Assembly (NCBI GenBank): GCA_016710275.1
Contig: JADJXS010000001.1
Span: 1,860,001 to 1,924,000 of the forward strand
Source: Phycisphaerales bacterium
GTDB lineage: Bacteria > Planctomycetota > Phycisphaerae > UBA1845 > Fen-1342
Length of the DNA stretch: 64,000 nt
Direction: 5' to 3'
Part shown: one piece after another, positions 57,735 through 64,000 of the stretch
Numbering within the stretch: the stretch's first letter is position 1
Layout: every line of letters begins with the position of its first letter
Position numbers and translations under genes: made by a program
Notes under the pieces: generated by a model
The model's database searches: none
Told to the model about the DNA's origin: nothing
What the model saw: the letters and a program-made list of their open reading frames with translations, nothing else

Positions 57735-57853
57735 CAAGTAGCAACCTGGTCGAGCGGCCCGCCGCCATTTGGCGGCACGGTTCGGGAGGACGCAAGCATC
57801 GGTATCCGACCTGTCGTTTCCTGTCGCATCAGAGTTCAATCCTCCGCGCGCTG

Positions 57854-60361
57854 CTAAAGGCGCGCTTGACGCAGTCGCAACGCATTCCCGATCACGGAAA
57901 CAGAACTCAGGCTCATTGCCGCTGCCGCGATCATCGGGCTGAGTAAGACTCCGAAGATCGGATACAGGATTCCGGCGGCGAGCGGGACGCCCAGCGCGTT
58001 GTAAATGAACGCGAAGAACAGGTTCTGACGAATGTTTCGCATCGTGGCGCGGCTCAGGGTTCTGGCCCGGGCAATGCCGCGCAGGTCGCCCTTCACGAGC
58101 GTGACGCCGGCGCTCTGCATCGCGACATCGGTGCCCGTTCCCATCGCGATGCCAACATCTGCCTGCGCCAGCGCGGGGGCGTCATTCACACCGTCGCCCG
58201 CCATCGCCACGATGCGACCTTCACTCCGCAGTCGTTTGATCACCTGGTTCTTCTGATCGGGCAGCACTTCCGCCTCGACCTGGTCGAGGCCAAGTTCCTT
58301 CGCCACGGCAAGGGCCGTGGTTCGGCTGTCGCCGGTGAGCATGATCAGCCGGACCCCGTCGTCCCTGAGCAGGCGGATGGCTTCGGCGGTCGAACTCTTG
58401 ATCGGGTCGGCGACGCCCAGCAACCCGGCGGCCGCGCCATCCACGCTCACAAACATCACGGTCTGTCCGTCGGCACGAAGCCGTTCGGCCTGCCCCGCGA
58501 GCGGGCCGGGATCGACGTGCCGTTCTTCGAGCAGCTTGCGATTCCCCAGCGCGACGGCCCGGTTGTCCACGCTGCCGGCGATCCCGCGGCCGGTCAGGGA
58601 TTGAAATTGTTCCACGGGGGCCAGCTCCACTTTGCGCTCAGCAGCGCCGGCGATGATCGCGGCGGCCAGCGGGTGTTCGCTGCCGCGTTCGAGGCTGGCA
58701 GCCAGGCGCAGCAACTCCACATCGGTGTGCCCTGGCGACGCGACAATCGAGACGAGCGTTGGCTTGCCCTCGGTGAGCGTTCCGGTCTTGTCCACGACCA
58801 ACGTATCGATTTTCTCCAGCGTCTCCAGTGCCTCGGCGTTCTTGATCAGCACGCCAGCGTTCGCCCCGCGGCCGACGCCGACCATGATCGACATCGGCGT
58901 CGCCAGGCCCAGCGCGCACGGGCACGCGATGATCAGCACGGCAACCGCATTCACCACGGCGTAGGCGAAGGGCGGCTGCGGGCCGACGAGCGCCCAGACG
59001 ATGAACGTGACGGCGGCAATGAGCATGACTGCGGGCACGAACCAGCCCGCGACCTTGTCGGCCAGGCGCTGAATTGGCGCGCGGCTGCGCTGGGCCTCGC
59101 TGACCATCTGCACGATTTGCGCCAGCAGCGTCTCCCGCCCGATCTTCTCGGCTTGCATGACGAAGCTGCCCGTGCCGTTCACCGTGCCGGCGATCACCGG
59201 ATCGCCCACGCGTTTGCTCACCGGCATCGATTCGCCGGTCATCATGGATTCATCCACTGCGCTCGCCCCGTCGAGCAGCTTTCCGTCCACCGGCACCTTT
59301 TCGCCCGGTCGTACGCGCAGCCGCTGCCCGACCTGCACATGCTCCAGCGGAATATCCTCCTCGCGGCCGTCGTCGTGGACGAGCCGGGCCGTCTTCGGGG
59401 CCAGCCCGAGCAGCGCGCGGATCGCGCCGCTGGTCTGACTGTGCGCCCGCAGCTCCAGCACCTGCCCCAGCAGGACGAGTGCCGTGATGACCGCCGCGGC
59501 CTCGAAGTACAGCCCGACCTTACCGTGCGCGTCGCGAAACGACGCCGGGAAAATGGCGGGCGCAAGTGTCGCCACCACGCTATACAAGTACGCGACACCC
59601 ACGCCCATCGCGATCAATGTGAACATGTTCAGACTGCGGTTGACCAGAGACTGCCAGCCACGGAGCAGCAGCGGCCAGCCCGCCCACAACACGACCGGCG
59701 TACACAGGATCAGCTCCAGCCATGCCAGCACGCGCGGCGACGCGATGTGGCCGAGCGGGTCGCCGGGGATCAGGTGGCCCATCGCCAGGAGCATGACCGG
59801 CAGAGCCAGCGCTGCGGCCACCCAGAACCGCCGCGTCATGTCGATCAGTTCCGGATTCGGAGCATCGGCTGCCGTGACGGTGCGCGGTTCCAGCGCCATG
59901 CCGCAGATGGGACAGATTCCTGGCGCGTCGCGGACAATTTCGGGATGCATCGGGCAGACGTACTCGGTGATGGTCGCCGGCGCTGCAATCTCTGGCGGTT
60001 CGAGCGCCATGCCGCATTTTGGACACGAGCCGGGACCGGGTTGGCGGATTTCCGGGTGCATGGGGCACGTGTGGATCGCATCGGAGCCGCGTGATCCCGC
60101 CGGAGACGTGGCAGACCGTGAACCAGACCCGGCGTGGTCGTGCGCGAGTCTGCCTGGCGGCACGCTGTGCGGCCCGGCGGTGGGCCCGTGCGTTTCTCCG
60201 CTGGACCGCTGGCCAGCTTTCTCTAGGTACACGTCCGGGTCGCGGCGGAACTTGTCGAGACAGCCTGGATTGCAGAAGTAGTACATTTGGCCGCGATTTT
60301 CGTGCGAGCCCTTAGCGGTTTCGGGGGTCACAGTCATTCCGCAGACCGGGTCGATTGCCAT
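57854..60361 (-). CDS. copA: Copper-exporting P1B-type ATPase with YHS and two heavy-metal-binding motifs
   Basis: The 835-residue pump has no HMA domains. It begins with a YHS domain (MAIDPVCGMTV..GQMYYFCNPGCLDKFR), a linker, then two CPMHPEI..CPKCGMAL / CPICGMAL motifs. The P1B core follows with CPC at 480-482 (IIACPCALGLATP), DKTGTLT with Asp524, SEHPLAAAI, and GDGVNDAPAL at about 722. The late helix MSLSSVSVIGNALRLRQ is typical of Cu(I) P1B-1 pumps. ATG 60361 has GGGAGG six bases upstream; ATG 60403 is possible. It exports Cu(I) from cytoplasm to periplasm. Confidence 0.93.
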   Translation of the reverse strand: MAIDPVCGMTVTPETAKGSHENRGQMYYFCNPGCLDKFRRDPDVYLEKAGQRSSGETHGPTAGPHSVPPGRLAHDHAGSGSRSATSPAGSRGSDAIHTCPMHPEIRQPGPGSCPKCGMALEPPEIAAPATITEYVCPMHPEIVRDAPGICPICGMALEPRTVTAADAPNPELIDMTRRFWVAAALALPVMLLAMGHLIPGDPLGHIASPRVLAWLELILCTPVVLWAGWPLLLRGWQSLVNRSLNMFTLIAMGVGVAYLYSVVATLAPAIFPASFRDAHGKVGLYFEAAAVITALVLLGQVLELRAHSQTSGAIRALLGLAPKTARLVHDDGREEDIPLEHVQVGQRLRVRPGEKVPVDGKLLDGASAVDESMMTGESMPVSKRVGDPVIAGTVNGTGSFVMQAEKIGRETLLAQIVQMVSEAQRSRAPIQRLADKVAGWFVPAVMLIAAVTFIVWALVGPQPPFAYAVVNAVAVLIIACPCALGLATPMSIMVGVGRGANAGVLIKNAEALETLEKIDTLVVDKTGTLTEGKPTLVSIVASPGHTDVELLRLAASLERGSEHPLAAAIIAGAAERKVELAPVEQFQSLTGRGIAGSVDNRAVALGNRKLLEERHVDPGPLAGQAERLRADGQTVMFVSVDGAAAGLLGVADPIKSSTAEAIRLLRDDGVRLIMLTGDSRTTALAVAKELGLDQVEAEVLPDQKNQVIKRLRSEGRIVAMAGDGVNDAPALAQADVGIAMGTGTDVAMQSAGVTLVKGDLRGIARARTLSRATMRNIRQNLFFAFIYNALGVPLAAGILYPIFGVLLSPMIAAAAMSLSSVSVIGNALRLRQARL

Positions 60362-60417
60362 GCCGCGCCTCCCAACGTCACGCGTCGCTGCTCCGTCGTC
60401 CATGATGGTACGGCGCA

Positions 60418-61191
60418 CTACGGGTGCTTGTGCCCGCCGTGATCGTCCTTCTTCGGCTTCGGGTCGGGGGAGGTCACCTTCTTGGGGTCGATCGTCACGC
60501 CCTGTTCTGCCAGCTTCGGGGCATACTTGGCTGGGTCTTTCAGCAGCTTTTCGCCGCAACTCGCGCAGCAGAAGTAGATGCGCTGGCCGGTGTTCAGATC
60601 GGTGAACACGTTCGGCTGAATCTTCTCCCCGCTGATCGGGCAGCGCGTCTGGTACGTGTAGCTGTCCGCCAGCTTCGCTTTGAACGCGCCCGGATGCTCG
60701 ACGTATTTCGCCTGGCACTCCTTCGAGCAGAAAGCGACCTTGTGACCGCTCACCTCGGCGGTCAGCTTGCCGTCCACACTCTTGCCGTCCACGGGGCAGG
60801 TCACCTGGACCCGTTCGCGCTTCTCCAGCGCAGCGCGCTGCGCGGTCACCTTTTCGGCGTACTTGGCCGGATCCTTTTTGAACTTCGGGATACACATCTC
60901 ACAGCAGAAGTACACCGGCCCGTCGTCCGTCATCGTCTTCACGTTGAAATCCACTGACTCACCCATCACAGGGCAAATGGGCAGTACCTTGTGCTCGGCA
61001 TCCTGCTTGGTTGAGCCGCTTCGCGCATTGTCGTCTTGGGCTGCCGGCTGCCCTGCGTGCTCTTGACGGGCTTCCGCGTGCGCCGGGCCACACGGCATTC
61101 CGCATTGCGCCATGGCCATACCGCCGCAGCCCGGCATCATCCAGGCCATCATCGCAGCCACGCCCGTCATCGTCATCCATCCGTTCATCAT
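60418..61191 (-). CDS. Secreted protein with three TRASH/YHS-type metal-binding domains
   Basis: The 257-residue protein has a Met/Cys-rich N-terminal signal-like segment (MTMTGVAAMMAWMMPGCGG then MAMAQCGMPCG). Three copies of a short Cys domain follow: ICPVMGESVD..YFCCEMCIPKFKKDPAKY, TCPVDGKSVDG..AFCSKECQAKYVEHP and RCPISGEKIQ..YFCCASCGEKLLKDPAKY. It ends in Lys/Asp/His-rich DDHGGHKHP. Such domains bind Cu(I), Hg or other soft metals in resistance loci. ATG 61191 has AAGGAG seven bases upstream. It precedes copA by 56 bases and is the first gene of the leftward operon. Confidence 0.82.
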   Translation of the reverse strand: MMNGWMTMTGVAAMMAWMMPGCGGMAMAQCGMPCGPAHAEARQEHAGQPAAQDDNARSGSTKQDAEHKVLPICPVMGESVDFNVKTMTDDGPVYFCCEMCIPKFKKDPAKYAEKVTAQRAALEKRERVQVTCPVDGKSVDGKLTAEVSGHKVAFCSKECQAKYVEHPGAFKAKLADSYTYQTRCPISGEKIQPNVFTDLNTGQRIYFCCASCGEKLLKDPAKYAPKLAEQGVTIDPKKVTSPDPKPKKDDHGGHKHP

Positions 61192-61348
61192 GTGGGGACT
61201 CCTTCGCAAGCCCCGGCGCGGTCCATCGTTGCGACGTGACCCTCGCGCCGAGTGTTTGTTCGATGCACAGACGACCTGGTTTCTTCCGAGCGCTTGCTCC
61301 TTCCCGCGGAAAAAGGCCTCCGCCGAGCCGTAAGAAGCGATCGCCGAC

Positions 61349-61377
61349 TTGGATGACATCACCGTCGCGGATAACCT
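61349..61377 (+). promoter_or_regulatory. Possible promoter of the sigma/anti-sigma pair
   Basis: TTGGAT (61349-61354), 17 bases, TAACCT (61372-61377) is a weak sigma70-like promoter, placing the transcript start at about 61384, the GTG of the sigma gene. It lies in the 192-base gap between the divergent TRASH protein and sigma genes, so shared operators are likely here. The boxes are only partial matches. Confidence 0.25.
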
Positions 61378-61383
61378 GATGGC

Positions 61384-62028
61384 GTGGACAGCCGCGATCA
61401 TGCCCCAACCCTCACCGAACACGAGCTGATCGTCCGCTGCAAGCGGGGCGATCGGGCTGCTCAGCACGCGCTCTACGAGCGAACCAGCGAGCGCGTATTC
61501 CGGCTGCTGGTGCGCATGACGCACTCCGCTGACACCGCTGAAGATCTGGCCCAGGATACGTATTTGAAGGCGTTCTCAGCGATCGCGACGTTTGACGAGC
61601 GCTCGGCGGTGAATACCTGGCTATACCGAATCGCCGTCAACGAAGCTCTCCAGTGGCTGCGGCGAAAGACGCCAGTTCCGCTGGACCCCGAGGTCGCTGC
61701 CGCGCGCGCGGACCCGCGCAACAACGGTCACGACCCCGGGGCGCACCTAGACATTGAAAATGCGCTGGCGGCCCTCGATCCGATGGACCGGGCGATGCTC
61801 TTACTTCGTTACCAGGAGGGGCTCGATTACCGGGCAATCGCTGAGGTCACAGAAATCGCGATGGGGACGGTCGCTTCACGCCTGAATCGCGCCCGGGAGA
61901 GACTCCGCGAGTTGCTGAGGGATTTCGCGCCGGAACGGGAAGAAACCCAGGCGGAAGTGCGTCGAATCAGTCACGGGCGAGAGGGCGCCGCTCGCATCGC
62001 CCCGCCTGTCGAGGAACGTGCGTCGTGA
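61384..62028 (+). CDS. ECF-type RNA polymerase sigma factor
   Basis: The 214-residue protein has sigma region 2 (LVRCKRGDRAAQHALYERT, DTAEDLAQDTYLKAF, NTWLYRIAVNEALQWLR) and region 4 (ALDPMDRAMLLLRYQEGLDY, IAMGTVASRLNRARERLREL). There is a short linker and a 30-residue charged tail. The order and length match the extracytoplasmic-function group. The GTG at 61384 has no visible ribosome-binding site. The stop overlaps the next GTG (GTGA), coupling sigma and its anti-sigma factor. Its likely targets are the divergent copper operon and the oxidase gene. Confidence 0.9.
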   Translation: MDSRDHAPTLTEHELIVRCKRGDRAAQHALYERTSERVFRLLVRMTHSADTAEDLAQDTYLKAFSAIATFDERSAVNTWLYRIAVNEALQWLRRKTPVPLDPEVAAARADPRNNGHDPGAHLDIENALAALDPMDRAMLLLRYQEGLDYRAIAEVTEIAMGTVASRLNRARERLRELLRDFAPEREETQAEVRRISHGREGAARIAPPVEERAS

Positions 62029-62864
62029 AGACCTGCGAAAAAATACGCGAAGTGCTCGGCCACTACGTGGATGGTGAGGGGTCGGATGAAACCCGCGCTG
62101 CGATCGAGGCGCACGTCTGCACCTGCGCGGAATGTCGATGCGAGGTCGAGGGCTTGCGGCGATTAGGCGACCGAATTGCCATTGGTGCCGAAGTCTGCGT
62201 CCCGCCAGCACTTTGGAGCCGCATCGAAACGCAGCTTGCGACGGCAGCGCCGCGCCACCGCTTCGTGCGGTTCCTCCGAGTTCGTTCGATTCTCGCCGCC
62301 GCCGCGTGCCTCGTCCTGGCTGTGGGTGGCTATTTCGCGGTTCTCCAAGGCCTCTCAACTCGCGCCGAAGCGGCACCGGTCGACTTCTCAGCACTGCTCG
62401 ACGGACTCTCCGGCGACGCCGAGAACGCGTTTCGTGAGTTCGTGGAGCGCTACCGGGGGCGCCGCGTATCGTCCGTGGCCGCTCGACAACATGCTTCTCA
62501 GCTTAACTTTGCCGTTCCGGAGCAACTCCCCGGCGGCTTTTCGCTGAACGAAGCGTTCGCGCTTCAGATTGGCGACACTCCGGCCGCTGCAGCGATCTAC
62601 CGACGCAACGGCGAATTCGTGGGAACGATCTTCCATCGGGCGATTCACCCCGAAGATTACGGCACTTACCGCGACCACCCATGCGTCGTCGGCGAGCATC
62701 GCGGCCATCGGGTGCAGGTCGGTGAGTGGCGTCTTGTTCACGTCACCGATGCCACGACCTGCCACTGCGTGCTGAGCCGGCTTGACGAAACCAAGGACTT
62801 GCCGGCTATCCTCCAAGCGGTCGCGCCCGATTTCAAACCTGCGGCAGACCACTCACATCCGTAG
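62025..62864 (+). CDS. Membrane anti-sigma factor with zinc-binding N-terminus and Cys/His-rich C-terminus
   Basis: The 279-residue protein has the zinc anti-sigma motif His30-x3-Cys34-x2-Cys37 (EAHVCTCAECRCEVEGLR), then one membrane helix (SILAAAACLVLAVGGYFAVL, about 89-107) and a periplasmic domain of about 165 residues. The end carries DHPCVVGEHRGHRVQVG, a Cys-His-Cys at 246-248 (TTCHCVLSRL) and a DHSHP tail. The N-terminal part should hold the sigma factor; the C-terminal part could sense Cu or another soft metal. GTG start overlaps the sigma stop. It is followed by a multicopper oxidase gene. Confidence 0.87.
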   Translation: MKTCEKIREVLGHYVDGEGSDETRAAIEAHVCTCAECRCEVEGLRRLGDRIAIGAEVCVPPALWSRIETQLATAAPRHRFVRFLRVRSILAAAACLVLAVGGYFAVLQGLSTRAEAAPVDFSALLDGLSGDAENAFREFVERYRGRRVSSVAARQHASQLNFAVPEQLPGGFSLNEAFALQIGDTPAAAAIYRRNGEFVGTIFHRAIHPEDYGTYRDHPCVVGEHRGHRVQVGEWRLVHVTDATTCHCVLSRLDETKDLPAILQAVAPDFKPAADHSHP

Positions 62865-62873
62865 CCCGCGCGC

Positions 62874-62889
62874 TGTTTCACGAGAAACT
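62874..62889. other. parS-like 16-base palindromic site
   Basis: TGTTTCACGAGAAACT matches the bacterial parS consensus TGTTTCACGTGAAACA at 14 of 16 positions. It lies between the anti-sigma and oxidase genes. The palindrome GTTTC-ACGA-GAAAC could also be a small hairpin. ParB binding is untested. Confidence 0.35.
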
Positions 62890-62982
62890 TCGCAATTCTG
62901 CGATCCGGAACGGAAGAAACGCCCGGGCGGTCGCATCCAACTTCGCACAGTCCAGTCAAGGCTCGGCTCTGGAGGAACGCGA

Positions 62983-64000
62983 GTGCCTCGCTTAAGACAA
63001 CGCCAGTCACTTGGATCATGGTGCGGGAAGCGGCTTCCGGGGTGCTTAACGGTCGTCATCGCCCTCTCACTGGGTGGATGTCCGACGAGCCTACCGGACT
63101 CGGCGGCCGGAAAGCTTGATCCGAACTTCGAGCCCAAGCTCGACTTGCGCCTTCGCGCGAGGGCGGCAGAGACGCAGATCTTCGACGGGGTTGCCACACG
63201 CACGCTCGGATACGAACCGGAGCTGATCAGCGGCGATTCGGCGCGTGTCGCACCCATCGGGGGCTCCTACCTCGGCCCGATTATTCGGGCGCGGACCGGC
63301 GACCGGCTCCGCATTCGCCTGCAGAACGACCTTAGCGAGGCCACCATCATTCACTGGCACGGCATGCGCGTCCCGGCGAATCAGGACGGGCATCCGACCG
63401 CCGCAGTTGGCCCGGGCAAGGAATACGTGTACGAGTTCGAAGTGCGCGATCGCGCCGGAACCTACTGGTTTCACCCGCACACCCACGGCACTACGGCCAG
63501 CCAGGTCTACAGCGGGTTGGCAGGGTTGCTGCTCGTTTCCGACGATGAGGAGGCGGCGGCAGGCTTACCTGGCGGCGACCACGACATCCCGCTGATCATT
63601 CAGGACCGGTCATTCGACGCGGACAATCAACTGGTCTATCCGCCGCATGCCGGCCAGATGATGGACGGTTTTCTCGGCGACCAAGTCCTGGTGAACGGCC
63701 AGCCGTCGTATCAGCTCCACGTGGCGACGCAGGTCTATCGGCTTCGACTCGTCAACGGGTCGAACTCGCGCACCTATAAGCTCGCGTGGAGTGATGGAAC
63801 GCGACTGATCGCCATCGCGACCGACGGTGGCCTGCTTGGCGTCCCCGCCGAGCGCGAATACGTGACGCTCGGCCCCGGCGAGCGCGTCGATGTGTGGGCG
63901 GATTTCTCCGGGCGCACTGTCGGAACCGAGCTTGCGCTGGAGAGTCTCGCGTTTACGGGCGCCGACATCGGCATGGACGGGACGATGATGGGCGGGATGG
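62983..64000 (+). CDS. Multicopper oxidase (CueO/CopA-oxidase type), cut by the window edge
   Basis: An open frame of 339 codons to the end of the window, with no stop yet. The start is GTG 62983 with GGAGGA at 62971-62976, seven bases upstream. It encodes a signal ending in the lipobox ALSLGGC (Cys about 34). Cupredoxin-domain 1 has copper ligands His124-Trp-His126 (IIHWHGMRV), and HPHTHG at about 164-169 (TYWFHPHTHGTTASQVYSGL). A second cupredoxin domain begins LLIIQDRSFD-like and reads through to a Met/Gly-rich end DGTMMGGM. These oxidases convert Cu(I) to less toxic Cu(II) in the periplasm. The type 1 and remaining type 2/3 copper ligands lie beyond the edge. Confidence 0.88.
   Translation, partial: MPRLRQRQSLGSWCGKRLPGCLTVVIALSLGGCPTSLPDSAAGKLDPNFEPKLDLRLRARAAETQIFDGVATRTLGYEPELISGDSARVAPIGGSYLGPIIRARTGDRLRIRLQNDLSEATIIHWHGMRVPANQDGHPTAAVGPGKEYVYEFEVRDRAGTYWFHPHTHGTTASQVYSGLAGLLLVSDDEEAAAGLPGGDHDIPLIIQDRSFDADNQLVYPPHAGQMMDGFLGDQVLVNGQPSYQLHVATQVYRLRLVNGSNSRTYKLAWSDGTRLIAIATDGGLLGVPAEREYVTLGPGERVDVWADFSGRTVGTELALESLAFTGADIGMDGTMMGGM

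Overview
The window is GC-rich, gene-dense bacterial chromosome. Several traits point to Planctomycetota, probably a Phycisphaerae-like lineage: tandem dockerin-like calcium loops (GDMNCDG..FNNFDIDPF type) at the end of a giant secreted protein, a CPRCDYPREGL..CPECG zinc ribbon on a small membrane protein, the NfeD/FloA pair, many lipoproteins and a secreted protein with a C-terminal anchor tail. This assignment is an inference from protein character. No rRNA is present to confirm it.

Layout. 0.2-4.5 kb: central metabolism (pgk, rpe, a degenerate histidine-phosphatase-fold protein, accD), then an orphan LAB_N membrane protein and a convergent CoA-binding protein. 4.5-5.3 kb: gene-free stretch with strong hairpins. 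5.3-19.1 kb: one gene for a secreted protein of about 4,625 residues, built from about 14 kelch-like repeats, five near-identical-length beta-helix modules and dockerin-like ends. 19.2-36 kb: housekeeping and envelope genes (der, an isochorismatase-fold protein, parA-vanZ-nadA, a solute-binding lipoprotein, NfeD-floA, a polyprenyl synthase, two intact tRNAs, a fasciclin protein, a polyprenol-kinase-like membrane protein, a repeat protein). 36-47 kb: an apparently frameshifted HU gene, an overlapping hsp20-lon pair, two glycosyltransferases and a large lipoprotein with a C39-like papain-fold domain.

47.3 kb to the right edge: the 5' half of a tRNA-Arg(CCT) gene stops in its anticodon loop and is followed by unrelated DNA. 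Beyond it lies a copper/silver resistance block: a type II P-type ATPase, a CusA-like RND pump, a CusB-like adaptor with three heavy-metal-binding motifs, a 60-residue lipoprotein, a TolC-like channel, a CopA-like P1B ATPase and a three-fold TRASH/YHS protein, all on the minus strand. Divergent from these are an ECF sigma factor, its zinc-finger anti-sigma factor with a Cys/His-rich C-terminus, and a multicopper oxidase cut by the window edge. The arrangement reads as a genomic island inserted at a tRNA gene. CopA would move Cu(I) out of the cytoplasm, the RND tripartite pump would clear the periplasm, the oxidase would oxidise Cu(I), and the sigma/anti-sigma pair probably regulates the set. 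No integrase, transposase or CRISPR array was seen in the window.
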